DNA of 64,000 nucleotides from Rubrivirga marina. Its GTDB lineage: Bacteria; Bacteroidota; Rhodothermia; Rhodothermales; Rubricoccaceae. The position numbers and the translations under genes were made by a program. How positions within the stretch are numbered: the first letter of the stretch is position 1; the number at the start of each line of letters is the position of its first letter. Location of the stretch: the NCBI RefSeq assembly GCF_002283365.1, contig NZ_MQWD01000005.1, positions 62,001-126,000 of the forward strand, in the 5' to 3' direction. The notes beneath the pieces were generated by a model. It was given only the letters and a program-made list of their open reading frames with translations. It was not told where the DNA came from and made no database searches. Of this stretch, positions 26,669 to 34,691 are shown piece after piece.

Positions 26669-27595
26669 CTACGGGGCCTCGGCAGCGGCCGGGCGGCGGG
26701 GCGGGGCGCTCACCGGCCGCCTGACGGGCGGCGTCTCGGTCTCCCGCTGGGCCGGGCGCTCCTCCACCTCGGTGTCGGAGTCGGAGGGCGCGGCGTCGCC
26801 TGCCGTCGGGGCGAGCGGGCTCCACGAGAGGTCGGTCACGAAGACCCCGAGCGGGTTCCGCTCGACGGCCTCCGTCGTCGTCGGTGGCGCGACTGTGACC
26901 GAGAGGTACCCCTCCCACGCCCGCTCCCGCACGCCCTCGCGCGGGGACTCCTCGCGCTCGTTCCACTGGACCCGGTACGTCGCCGGCCCGCCCTCGGCGG
27001 CGCCGGGGACCGGGAGCACGTTCGTGACCTCGACGGCCCGGCGGTACCCCCTCCCCTGCTGGCGAGGGTCGTTGGCGGGGTCGGAGAAGTACCCCTCGAG
27101 GTAGCCCCGGGCGTCGCCGGCGACGTGGGCGTAGGCCCGATAGACGGCGTCGCGCTGGGCGACCGGGTCCGGGTACGCCGTCCGGATGTCGGCGACGAAC
27201 CGGGCGACGGCCGACGTCACGACGCGGTCCTCGGCGGCGGGGACGGCGTCGGCCGGAGCGACGGCCTCCGCGCGGCCGAGCCGGTCCACCTCGACGACGT
27301 AGGGGACGACGCGGCTCTGGAGCGAGAGCGTGACCAGGCCGACGACCGAGAGGGCGAGGAGCGCGAGCGACCCGAACGCGACGAGCTGCCAGTTCCGCTT
27401 CCCCTTCGCGAGGTCGGAGAACTGGCGGGTGAACTCGTACCGGCCCCGCAGCACCTCCGGCGGCGCCTTCTCGTCCCGCGCCCACCCTTTGGGCGGGGCC
27501 TCAGCGGCGAGAGCGGGGGGCAGGCTCCCCGCATGGCCGTCGCCCGAGGGGGCGGCAGAGCGGGGACGGCGGGTGAGGCGGTCGAGGATCGACAT
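26669..27595 (-). CDS. trbF: TrbF/VirB8-like inner-membrane conjugation protein
   Basis: 308 residues: cytoplasmic N-terminus, one TM segment (LVAFGSLALLALSVVGLVTL) near 75-95, then a periplasmic VirB8-type domain (VVPYVVEVDRLGRAEAV, YRVQWNEREES, GYLSVTVAPPTT and the closing NPLGVFVTDLSWSP). A Pro/Glu-rich tail follows. VirB8 proteins nucleate the secretion channel. It sits between trbL and traG in a tight minus-strand run. Confidence 0.85.
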   Translation of the reverse strand: MSILDRLTRRPRSAAPSGDGHAGSLPPALAAEAPPKGWARDEKAPPEVLRGRYEFTRQFSDLAKGKRNWQLVAFGSLALLALSVVGLVTLSLQSRVVPYVVEVDRLGRAEAVAPADAVPAAEDRVVTSAVARFVADIRTAYPDPVAQRDAVYRAYAHVAGDARGYLEGYFSDPANDPRQQGRGYRRAVEVTNVLPVPGAAEGGPATYRVQWNEREESPREGVRERAWEGYLSVTVAPPTTTEAVERNPLGVFVTDLSWSPLAPTAGDAAPSDSDTEVEERPAQRETETPPVRRPVSAPPRRPAAAEAP

Positions 27596-27620
27596 GGCTT
27601 GTGCGCCGCAGACGGCGCAG

Positions 27621-28577
27621 CTAGACGGAGCTCAGCGCCCGCTCGAACCCGACCGTGAGGTCGCGCGTGAGGAGCGTCGAGACCTTGTAGGGGATGACGA
27701 CGACGAGGAGCGTGAACGTGAGCGAGCCCCCGAGGACGGTGAGCGCGGCCGTCACGTCGCTCGACCCGCCCGAAACGAGCGGGAGCCACGTCTGGGCCAC
27801 GTTGTACCCGACGCCGACGAGGAGGAACAGCGAGAACAGCCGGATGCCCAGGTTGAACACGTAGGCCACGAACCGGTCGGCGAGGTTGGCCGTCCCGCGG
27901 AAGGCGGCGAACCCGAGGACGAGCGCGCCCGCCGCGAGCGCGATGAACGACTCGACGATGACGACGACGAGAGCTGCCGCGATGACCGCGTACATGAGCT
28001 CGACGAAGAAGGCCGCCAGCGCGACGAGGATGGCCGTCGCCATGAGCGAGAACGAGAGGTCGATCAAGCTCACGCCGTCGAAGAACCCGTTGACCATCGA
28101 GGTCGAGAGCTGGACGCCCAGGCCCAGGACGTCGCCCGGGCTCACGACGCCGGGCGCGACCGTCTGCCCGGCCGCGAGGAACCCGTCGATGATGGGCGGG
28201 AACCACACGCCGAACGAGGCGATGAGCCCGAACGCGAACGCGAGCCACGCCAGCTTCAAGACGAGCGCGCTCAGGATGCGGTCGGGGCCGCTCTCGCGGA
28301 GGGTCCAGACGATGGCCGAGAGGGCGATCTCGATGACGGCGAGGACCCCGAACGTCCCGGCCGCAATCCCGAGGAGCGCGGGCCGGGCAGCCTGGACGGC
28401 TGTGCGGAAGTCGTCGACGATCGTGTCGAGGACGGGCGGGGGGACGACGGGGACCGGGGCGAGTTGGGCGGCGGCCTCGGGAGCCGCGAGCGCGGCCACC
28501 GCGGCGACGGCGGCGCAGCGTCCGACCACGCGGGCGGCTCGGCCGACGGCGCGGGTCCGGGGGGCAGGCGTGGGCAT
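27621..28577 (-). CDS. trbL: TrbL/VirB6-like polytopic conjugation protein
   Basis: 318 residues with a signal-like start ending in APEAAAQ and about six TM segments, including LLGIAAGTFGVLAVIEIALS, LMYAVIAAALVVVIVESFIAL, the TrbL signature LAAGALVLGFAAFRGTANLA, and LFSLFLLVGVGYNVAQTWL. VirB6/TrbL proteins form the inner-membrane translocation path for DNA. A repeat-free tail closes with VIPYKVSTLLTRDLTVGF. Placed between trbI and trbF; the order trbG-I-L-F differs from the RP4 order L-F-G. Confidence 0.85.
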   Translation of the reverse strand: MPTPAPRTRAVGRAARVVGRCAAVAAVAALAAPEAAAQLAPVPVVPPPVLDTIVDDFRTAVQAARPALLGIAAGTFGVLAVIEIALSAIVWTLRESGPDRILSALVLKLAWLAFAFGLIASFGVWFPPIIDGFLAAGQTVAPGVVSPGDVLGLGVQLSTSMVNGFFDGVSLIDLSFSLMATAILVALAAFFVELMYAVIAAALVVVIVESFIALAAGALVLGFAAFRGTANLADRFVAYVFNLGIRLFSLFLLVGVGYNVAQTWLPLVSGGSSDVTAALTVLGGSLTFTLLVVVIPYKVSTLLTRDLTVGFERALSSV

Positions 28578-28595
28578 GGCGGCTGTAGAGCGGTG

Positions 28596-30179
28596 TTACC
28601 GGCGGGAGGACGCCCCCCGTGCGAACCGGCCCACGGCCGCCCGAGCCCGGTACGGGCTGGCGAACGGGAGGTCGCGCGCGAGCAGGACGTAGAACCGGTA
28701 CCCCGGCGAGACCCGGACCGTCGGTTGGACGCGGAGATCCTGGCGGACCGTCTCGGTCGCGATCCGCGAGAGCTCGATGGCGACCTGTCGCGAGGCCACC
28801 TCCTGGGGCGACACGTCGAACCCGATGCCCCGGTTGGACGGCGCCGCCATCTCGACCCCGGCGCCGACGGCGGCCAGCAGCAACGCCGAGCCGACCACGC
28901 GGCCGTAGTGGCGATCCACCCGGTCGGAGAGCCCCGCGTTGCCTTCGAGGTCGGCGCCGGGCAGGCCCGGCAGCTCGACCGTTGTCCCGTTGGGGAAGGT
29001 CATCTGTGTCCAGGCCACGAGCGCCCGGTTCTGGCCCGTCGCGATCTGGTCGTCGTACTCGCCGACGAGGCGGGTCCCGGCCGGGATCAGTACGTCGCGC
29101 TGGGTCACCGAGTCGTAGACGTTTCGGGTGACCTGGGCGACGACGGGGCCGGGCAGGTCCGAGTTCATCCCCGTCACGAGCGCGGCCGGGATGACGGACC
29201 CGGCCCGGAGTGTTGGGCGCCCGCTGGCCGGTCTGGCGACGACCTCGTACTCCGTGCCGCGCCCGGCGCTGGCGGTCGCCGAGGCTCGGCTCTGGGGAGT
29301 CGCCCCCGTGCTCTGCGAAGTCAGGGCCGTCGGGTGGGCCACAGCGGCGGGGACACGCGCCGTCGGCGGCGGGGCGTCGTTCGACGAGAACATCCCGGCC
29401 ACCTCGCGCATGAACGCCAGCTCCTCGGCGACCTCTGGCCCGAGGTCGGCGGGCGGGTCCGGCCTCTGCGGTCCACTCGCGGACGACCCCGCCATGAGCG
29501 GCGAGGCCACGGCGCGCTCGTACGACTCCCGTGCCGGGTCGGGCGTCCGAGCGGGGGCGCCCGACGCCGGGCGGCTGCCGGCGCCCTGACCGCTCCCCGT
29601 CGCTCCGTACGCCTGCGTGGTGGCGTAGCCGTGCGCCGGGGCCGCGGAGCCGCCCCCGCCGTAGGAGCCGTACGCCTGAGCGCCGTAGGGGTTGGACCCG
29701 TAGGGGTCCGGGTACGCTGGGTCCACGGGCGCCGCCGGGTCGAGGGCCGTCTCGTCGTAGTACCCGGCCGTCGCCTCGTCGACGTACGCGCCCGGGGGCG
29801 GGCCGGCGGGCGCGGCCTGAGCGTCCGGTGCAGCCGAGTCGCCGCCCCCGAACACGACGAGGAGCAGGCAGAGGACGGTCCCGGCGATGAGGACGCCCGC
29901 CATCGCGAACTTCCGGTCGATCCGGACGGGCTCGTTCCGTTCGTCGGGCTCGGGCTCCAGAACGTCGGCGACCCGGCGCTCATCGGTGAGCGCGCTGGGC
30001 GTCGCCCGGTCGTCCTCGGGTTGGCCGTCGTCGAGCTGGGGGCCATCGCCGGGAGCGCCGTCGCCAGAGGCGGTCCACGCACCGGGCGGGGCCGACGGCG
30101 CGGAGACCTCGGGATCGAGGATGGGCGAGTCCACGTCGGGGGGACCGAACGGCTGGAGATCGTCGTCGTGGGGGAACAT
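28596..30179 (-). CDS. trbI: TrbI/VirB10-like conjugation protein
   Basis: 527 residues. A cytoplasmic acidic Pro-rich part, one TM segment (FAMAGVLIAGTVLCLLLVVF) near 90-110, a long periplasmic linker rich in Gly/Tyr/Ala/Pro, then the VirB10 domain (LRAGSVIPAALVTGMNSDLP, DVLIPAGTRLVGEYDDQI, VDRHYGRVVGSALLLAAVGA, closing PTVRVSPGYRFYVLLARDLP). It spans the envelope and gates the channel. The linker carries many short G/Y/A repeats. Upstream gap to trbG is 48 bases. Confidence 0.9.
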   Translation of the reverse strand: MFPHDDDLQPFGPPDVDSPILDPEVSAPSAPPGAWTASGDGAPGDGPQLDDGQPEDDRATPSALTDERRVADVLEPEPDERNEPVRIDRKFAMAGVLIAGTVLCLLLVVFGGGDSAAPDAQAAPAGPPPGAYVDEATAGYYDETALDPAAPVDPAYPDPYGSNPYGAQAYGSYGGGGSAAPAHGYATTQAYGATGSGQGAGSRPASGAPARTPDPARESYERAVASPLMAGSSASGPQRPDPPADLGPEVAEELAFMREVAGMFSSNDAPPPTARVPAAVAHPTALTSQSTGATPQSRASATASAGRGTEYEVVARPASGRPTLRAGSVIPAALVTGMNSDLPGPVVAQVTRNVYDSVTQRDVLIPAGTRLVGEYDDQIATGQNRALVAWTQMTFPNGTTVELPGLPGADLEGNAGLSDRVDRHYGRVVGSALLLAAVGAGVEMAAPSNRGIGFDVSPQEVASRQVAIELSRIATETVRQDLRVQPTVRVSPGYRFYVLLARDLPFASPYRARAAVGRFARGASSRR

Positions 30180-30227
30180 GGCGTGCTTCTGCGCTGGGCC
30201 ACCCTCGCCGGTCGAGGGCGGGACGGG

Positions 30228-31313
30228 TTAGTCGTTGGCGCGGAGGATTCGGACGGAGCGCTCGACCTGGCGCGTCCCTCCGAGCCCGAGGAAGCCGGTG
30301 CGGACTGTGGCCCCGAGCACGAGCTCGAACACGTCGGCCGTCCGGTCTGTCACGTAGGTCCCGTCGTCGTAGGCGTAGTTGAGGACCTCGCGCTCACCGC
30401 CCGGCCCCTGGACGTAGAGGACGGGGACCGTCCCGCCCCGGAGCTGCGCGGGGTCGAGCTGGACGTAGGTGTGGACGCCGTCGTCGAACACCCGCGCGAC
30501 CATCTCGCGGGCCTGGCGGTCGCCGACGGTCTGGTAGTTGAACGAGAGGTCGTCGAGCGAGGCCAGGTCCTCGAGCGTCGGCTCGGCCGAGCGCGCGGCC
30601 ACCGCGGCGGCCTCGGCCGCGCGGGGACCGTAGGCGGTCCCGGCGAGGGCGTCGTCGGGGTAGTAGAACCGGATGTGCCGGGCGTAGCGGGGCTGCGGGT
30701 TCTGCGCCTCGGCGCGCCGGGCACGTCGGGACCGCGCGCGCCGAGGTGCCGGGGCCGAGTCGAGCGTGACGTGGTAGACCCGTCGGTCGGTCGAGACCAC
30801 GAGGTTCGTCGTCACGTCGTGGGCGAGGGGCTTCACGACGACGAGGGGGACACGGCCCGCCGGTCCGGTCTGCGTTTGCTCGATGGCGAACCGCTCGGTG
30901 TCGCCGGCGACGATGCCCAAGACCGTCTCACCCGGCTGGAGCTCGATGACCGAGGCCCGGAGCGGGGCCGCTGCGAGGACGGGCTGGCTGTGCCCGAACG
31001 GGAACACCATGACCGTGGACTGGCGGAGGACGCCCGCGCGCCCGGTCCGCTGGTACTCCGCCACGAGCTCGCCGAGGGCCTGCTCCATCTGGGCCGACGT
31101 GACGACGACGGACCCCGACGTGAACCCGTCGCCGACGAGGGTGCCGTCGGGGCCGGGCGTGGCGACGGTAGCCGTAGCGCCGGAGGCGAGGACGATGGTC
31201 TCGGGGTCCGCAGCGGACGGCCCGGCGTCGGCTTGCGCGAGGGCGGCGGGGACAGAGGCGACGACGAGCGCCGCCAGCGCGGCGGCGAGGACGGGGCGGG
31301 GCGTGCGAGGCAT
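30228..31313 (-). CDS. trbG: TrbG/VirB9-like conjugation protein
   Basis: 361 residues with a signal peptide (LAAALAALVVASVPAALAQA). Body motifs include VMVFPFGHSQPVLAAAPLRA, ELQPGETVLGIVAGDTERF, the Arg-rich middle, YARHIRFYYPDD and the terminal VDP-type region VHTYVQLDPAQLRGGTVPVL. VirB9/TrbG forms the outer-membrane core ring with VirB7 and VirB10. It is the first gene of the second trb block, preceded by the repeated upstream element at 31338. Confidence 0.85.
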   Translation of the reverse strand: MPRTPRPVLAAALAALVVASVPAALAQADAGPSAADPETIVLASGATATVATPGPDGTLVGDGFTSGSVVVTSAQMEQALGELVAEYQRTGRAGVLRQSTVMVFPFGHSQPVLAAAPLRASVIELQPGETVLGIVAGDTERFAIEQTQTGPAGRVPLVVVKPLAHDVTTNLVVSTDRRVYHVTLDSAPAPRRARSRRARRAEAQNPQPRYARHIRFYYPDDALAGTAYGPRAAEAAAVAARSAEPTLEDLASLDDLSFNYQTVGDRQAREMVARVFDDGVHTYVQLDPAQLRGGTVPVLYVQGPGGEREVLNYAYDDGTYVTDRTADVFELVLGATVRTGFLGLGGTRQVERSVRILRAND

Positions 31314-31337
31314 CGGCGGGCGGAGTGTGGTTCACCT

Positions 31338-31370
31338 CGGTAGGTGCCGGACCGTGCTCGACCCCGCCAC
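31338..31370 (-). promoter_or_regulatory. Repeated upstream element, copy before trbG
   Basis: Plus-strand CGGTAGGTGCCGGACCG (31338-31354) followed by TGCTCGACCCCGCCAC is shared with 39410-39442 before trbB: 17 of 17 bases identical in the first part and 12 of 16 in the second. On the minus strand it ends 24 bases before the trbG ATG. Both copies precede the first gene of a trb block, so a shared promoter or operator is likely. The rest of 31371-31596 holds only a GC-rich 14-bp palindrome (31515-31528). Confidence 0.55.
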
Positions 31371-31596
31371 TCCCATCTGATTTCCCTCGCTGGTTGGGCC
31401 GCGCTGGACAGAGCGGCACTGCCGCCCGGTGACTGGCCGACGCTTAACCGGCCCTGCGTCTCCCAACACCCGTTCTGCGGCCTCACACCGCAACCTGGGG
31501 AGCGGGGTCCCGTAGGGGGCTCGCCCCCAGACACCGCCCCTCGTGCTCGTCCGTCTCGCTGCCGCCGTCGATGTCCTCGCTGTGCGAGGGAGCTAG

Positions 31597-32112
31597 ATGG
31601 GAAGCGCGCCAATGCTCGGCACGGCCCACATCGCACTCGCTGTCGCCTCCCTGACTCTGGGAGCGATGGTGTTCCTCCAGCCGAAGGGCGGCCGGCGCCA
31701 TCGTCTCCTCGGCCGCCTCTACGCTGGCGCACTGGTGCTCGTGAACGTGAGCGCGCTGTTGGTCTACGAGGAGTCCTCGGGCCCGGGGCCGTTCCACGTC
31801 CTCGCGCTCGTCAGCCTCGCCACGCTGAGCGCGGGGCTCGTCCCGGCCCTCCTGCGCCGGCCGGGGGGGTCTTGGTTGGAGGCCCACGCCTACTTCATGA
31901 GCTGGTCGTACGTCGGGCTCGTCGCCGCGGGCGTCGCCCAGGTGGGAACGATGGTCGCGGGACCTGGCGCGCTCCCGGTCGTGCTCCCATCGGTCCTGAT
32001 CGTGCTGGTCGGCGCCCTGCTGATCCACGGCCGTGTGCCCAGGGTCCTTTCAGGCTTCGCCCGCAAGGAGGTGCGCCCTGGCGGTCCGCTGTACGGACCT
32101 CAGCCGCCCTGA
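31597..32112 (+). CDS. DUF2306-like four-helix membrane protein
   Basis: 171 residues. It begins LGTAHIALAVASLTLGAMVF, then the GGRRHRLLGRLYAGALVLVN loop typical of DUF2306 (YozB-like) proteins, then three more TM segments including AHAYFMSWSYVGLVAAGVAQ with conserved His. The function is unknown in this family. It is encoded on the plus strand inside an otherwise minus-strand conjugation cluster and so looks like inserted cargo. GGGAG precedes the ATG at a good distance. Confidence 0.7.
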   Translation: MGSAPMLGTAHIALAVASLTLGAMVFLQPKGGRRHRLLGRLYAGALVLVNVSALLVYEESSGPGPFHVLALVSLATLSAGLVPALLRRPGGSWLEAHAYFMSWSYVGLVAAGVAQVGTMVAGPGALPVVLPSVLIVLVGALLIHGRVPRVLSGFARKEVRPGGPLYGPQPP

Positions 32113-32201
32113 AGGTCGACGACACGACCGCCGGCCACTGCACGGGTCCACGCCACCCTCGGGTCAGCCTCAAGAGTTATGGTCGCTGTGCTGGAACACG
32201 A

Positions 32202-32219
32202 TGTACGAAATTTCGTACA
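32202..32219. promoter_or_regulatory. Perfect 18-bp palindromic operator of the toxin-antitoxin pair
   Basis: TGTACGAAATTTCGTACA is self-complementary over all 18 bases. It lies 22 bases before the toxin GTG and just before the AAGGAG ribosome site at 32223. This is the usual place for the HTH antitoxin (32644 product) to repress its own operon. The AT-rich core stands out in this GC-rich DNA. Confidence 0.7.
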
Positions 32220-32241
32220 ATGAAGGAGTCACCCACACGCC

Positions 32242-32604
32242 GTGTCCGACTCCCGCAAGCCGCTCGATTTCTGGGCCGACGCCCGCGAGGTCCTCCGAGG
32301 CTGCCCGGCCCCCGTCCGCCAGCGGGTCGGGTTCGCGCTCGACGAGGCCCAGCGCGGCAAGACGTCCGGGAGCGCGAAGCCCCGGAACGACGTCGGGAAG
32401 GGCGTCTACGCCATCACCACGGACCGCGACTCCGAGACCTACCGGACGTTCTACGTCGCCCGCTTCGCCGAGGCCGTCTACTGCTTCTACGTCGTCCACA
32501 AGAAGGCGACGACGGGGAAGGCCCTCCCCGAGCGTCAGAAGAAGCTGGCGGCGGCCCGGTACCGAGAGATCGTCGAGTGGCGGGCGTCCGAGGGCCTCCG
32601 CTGA
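32242..32604 (+). CDS. HigB/Gp49-family toxin (RelE superfamily)
   Basis: 120 residues, GTG start with AAGGAG upstream. It has the Gp49/DUF891 pattern: PLDFWADAREVLRGCPAPVR, then GKGVYAITTDRDSETYRTFY and FYVVHKKATTGKALPERQK, followed by a basic helix KKLAAARYREIVEW. Such toxins cut ribosome-bound mRNA. Gene order (toxin first, HTH antitoxin second) is that of HigBA-type systems. The pair could stabilise the mobile element by killing cells that lose it. Confidence 0.8.
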   Translation: MSDSRKPLDFWADAREVLRGCPAPVRQRVGFALDEAQRGKTSGSAKPRNDVGKGVYAITTDRDSETYRTFYVARFAEAVYCFYVVHKKATTGKALPERQKKLAAARYREIVEWRASEGLR

Positions 32605-32643
32605 ACCCGACTGTCGCCACCCGCACCCTAGACCCCCACCGCC

Positions 32644-32931
32644 ATGCCCGGTCCCACCCGCTCCACCGGCAACGTGTTCGAGGACCTCGGCTTCGAGTCC
32701 GAGGAGGCCGCACTCCTCCGCGTCAAGAGCCGCCTGCTCTCGTCGCTCGCGTCGTTCGTGGCCGAGTTCGACACCCAGGCCGACGCCGCCGCGGCCCTCG
32801 GGGTCTCCCGGCCGCGCGTCTCCGAGATCAAGAACGGCCACCTCGACAAGTTCTCGACCGACAACCTCATCGGCCTCTGCTACCGGGCCGGGCTCCGCGT
32901 CCCCGACTTCGACCTCGTCCCGGCGAGGTGA
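32644..32931 (+). CDS. XRE/HigA-type antitoxin
   Basis: 95 residues. VFEDLGFESEEAALLRVKSR is the amino-terminal signature of HTH_37-type antitoxins. The helix-turn-helix is FDTQADAAAALGVSRPRVSE with IKNGHLDKFSTDNL. It starts 39 bases after the toxin stop. It probably neutralises the toxin and binds the palindrome at 32202. The following 241 bases (32932-33172) contain no gene I can support. Confidence 0.8.
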   Translation: MPGPTRSTGNVFEDLGFESEEAALLRVKSRLLSSLASFVAEFDTQADAAAALGVSRPRVSEIKNGHLDKFSTDNLIGLCYRAGLRVPDFDLVPAR

Positions 32932-33172
32932 CCCCCTGCCGGACCCGGCACGCCACGTCGGTGCCCGCGAGCCGCTCGCACGGCCGGTCGGGCGCGTCCT
33001 CGACGGAGTCTTGGAGGTGGGCTATGGGCGCGGGCGTCCGTCGGTATCGGCGCCTGGGGGCGGTCCGCCGGCGTATGGATCGGGGCCGTCACCGCACCCG
33101 GCGGACAGAGGGAGCAGAGCGAGCGTGTGATCGTGCCGGGGTAAGGGGGGGGCGGTCGTGGTGGTGTCGCCG

Positions 33173-33733
33173 CTACCGGCGTGGTGGAGTAGAGTCCGCC
33201 GGGGGGGCGTCGAAGATGGAGCCGGTGTTGTAATCCCGCCCGGTCATCCCTTCGGCGCTCCGGCGGGTTCGCTCGGCGACGAGGGCGCTATAGGCGAGCC
33301 CGAACGCCCGGCCCGACTGGGCCTCGTCGAGCCGCCCGTCGAGGTCGCGGCTACCCCCGCGCGCCTCGGGTACGTAGGCCTCGTACACGTCCGTGCAGGC
33401 GCCCCGTCGGCCGACGACGGCCCCTTCGAGAAGCGCTTCGAGACAGAGCGCGGCACCGTCGAGGTAGGTCTCGGACCTCCCCTCCCCCTCGGACAGCCAG
33501 TAGGCCGCGCCGTACTCGGGGAGGGGGGCGCACGGCTCGTCGGGGGCGTCATCGATGCAGGCGGCGAGGTGGGCGACCGACTCTGCCATCCCGTCGGCAG
33601 CAGGACCAGAGGGCGCCGTGTCGGTCTCCGATCCGCACCCGGCGGCGAGGAGGCCGACGAGGATCATGGCGAAGAGCGGCTGTCGAGTCCGAGAGATGGG
33701 GCGAGGAGTGCAAAGGGGAGCGGTGGAGCGCAT
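33173..33733 (-). CDS. TrbK-like lipoprotein with TrbJ-like terminal motif
   Basis: 186 residues from ATG 33733; the shorter ATG at 33667 would leave the signal peptide without its basic start. The lipobox is LLAAGC. Cys-rich body: HLAACIDDAPDEPCAPLP, LDGAALCLEALL and RRGACTDVYEAY, so up to two disulfides. Near the end GMTGRDYNTGSIF matches the last residues of TrbJ (GMGGVDYNTTGIF) at 9 of 13 positions. Its place after trbJ is that of trbK, which encodes the entry-exclusion lipoprotein in RP4. Entry exclusion is therefore a reasonable inference, though no direct sequence match to TrbK is claimed. Confidence 0.55.
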   Translation of the reverse strand: MRSTAPLCTPRPISRTRQPLFAMILVGLLAAGCGSETDTAPSGPAADGMAESVAHLAACIDDAPDEPCAPLPEYGAAYWLSEGEGRSETYLDGAALCLEALLEGAVVGRRGACTDVYEAYVPEARGGSRDLDGRLDEAQSGRAFGLAYSALVAERTRRSAEGMTGRDYNTGSIFDAPPADSTPPRR

Positions 33734-33753
33734 GGGGCCGGTAATTCTGGGAG

Positions 33754-33787
33754 GGTCCCCGGCCGACGCATAGGCCGGGGACCTTTT
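33754..33787 (+). terminator. Rho-independent terminator in plus orientation
   Basis: Perfect 11-bp stem GGTCCCCGGCC (33754-33764) / GGCCGGGGACC (33773-33783) with an 8-base loop, followed by TTTT. The T-run is on the plus strand, so it would stop transcripts coming from the toxin-antitoxin unit that run antisense through the trbK-like gene. Read on the minus strand it has no T-run and lies between trbJ and the trbK-like gene, where it may only stabilise or attenuate mRNA. Confidence 0.7.
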
Positions 33788-33803
33788 CGGTAGATCGGGA
33801 CGG

Positions 33804-34610
33804 CTAGAAGATCCCGGTCGTGTTGTAGTCCACTCCGCCCATGCCCGAAGAGTTCGCGGCGGCCTGCGCGGCGGCCCTCCGACCGACGTCGACCACGTAG
33901 GCCCGTCGGGCGGCGACCGCCGCCTGCGTCCGGGCCTCCTGGTCGATCTGGAGGAGCGCCGTCTGCCGGAGGAGCTGGGACTCCTGGGCCTGGTAGGCCT
34001 GGACGGTCCCCTGGACCTCGGCGATCCGTTGGGCCGTGTCGGCGCCCCGGATCTGGCGTTGGAACTCGGCCAGGTCCGCCTGCGCCGCCTGGATCTGGAC
34101 GGCGTGCTCGCGGATCGAGCGGAGCGTCCCGAGGGCCGAGTCGAGCTCGTCGTCGAGCCAGGCGTCCGTCGTCGTCGCGGTGGCCGTGGGGTCGGCCCCC
34201 CGGTAGAACGAGTCGAAGTCGCTCACGAGCGAGGCCGAGGCGTACGCCACGTTCGAGCCGGAGACGAGCGTGGCGTCCACGGCCGAGACGAACCCGGTGA
34301 CGTCGCGGAGGTTGTAGCGCGCGAGCCGCCGGAGGTTCTCCGTGAAGGCCCGGAGCTGGTCGCGGTTCGTGCGGAGCTGGTCGACGATCTTCCGACCGTT
34401 CCAGACGCTCTTGGCGATGTGAGCCGGGTCCACGACCGCCCACTGCGCCTTCGCCTCCTGAGCGGGCAGGGCGAACAGGAAGAGGAGGGCGAGCGGGGCG
34501 AGGGTCCTGGAGCGGACCCGTCGCGTGCTCGTCGGGGAAGGTCCGCCGCGTCCGGGGACGTGGCGGCGTGACCGGACCGCTGGGGGGCCGGAGAGAGAGT
34601 GCCTGAGCAT
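33804..34610 (-). CDS. trbJ: TrbJ/VirB5-like conjugation protein
   Basis: 268 residues. An unusually long basic N-terminal stretch precedes the signal core LAPLALLFLFALPAQEAKAQ; a later start may be used. The mature part is helical: WAVVDPAHIAKSVWNGRKIV, DQLRAFTENLRRLARYNL, then long Gln/Ala coiled coil (QIQAAQADLAEFQRQI, VQAYQAQESQLLRQ). It ends in GMGGVDYNTTGIF. VirB5/TrbJ proteins are minor pilus or adhesion components. It sits downstream of trbE with an 81-base gap. Confidence 0.8.
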   Translation of the reverse strand: MLRHSLSGPPAVRSRRHVPGRGGPSPTSTRRVRSRTLAPLALLFLFALPAQEAKAQWAVVDPAHIAKSVWNGRKIVDQLRTNRDQLRAFTENLRRLARYNLRDVTGFVSAVDATLVSGSNVAYASASLVSDFDSFYRGADPTATATTTDAWLDDELDSALGTLRSIREHAVQIQAAQADLAEFQRQIRGADTAQRIAEVQGTVQAYQAQESQLLRQTALLQIDQEARTQAAVAARRAYVVDVGRRAAAQAAANSSGMGGVDYNTTGIF

Positions 34611-34691
34611 GGTGCTTGGGCTGTGGGAGCGGGAGGCCCGACGCCCGACGGCGAGAGCCGGCCGGTCCCGTTGAGGGTTGGACCGCCGGGG

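Noticed and set aside
27330-31343. 1337-codon plus-strand open frame across trbF, trbL, trbI and trbG
   Set aside because: It is the antisense of four recognisable conjugation genes and is made of Arg/Asp/Gly-rich low complexity.
31515-31528. GGGGGCTCGCCCCC palindrome
   Set aside because: Could be a hairpin, but it is short, has no T-run and is the kind of run expected by chance in such GC-rich DNA.
33003-33233. Arg-rich plus-strand open frame after the antitoxin gene
   Set aside because: No ribosome site, composition like a shadow of the trbK-like gene and its upstream GC-rich DNA.
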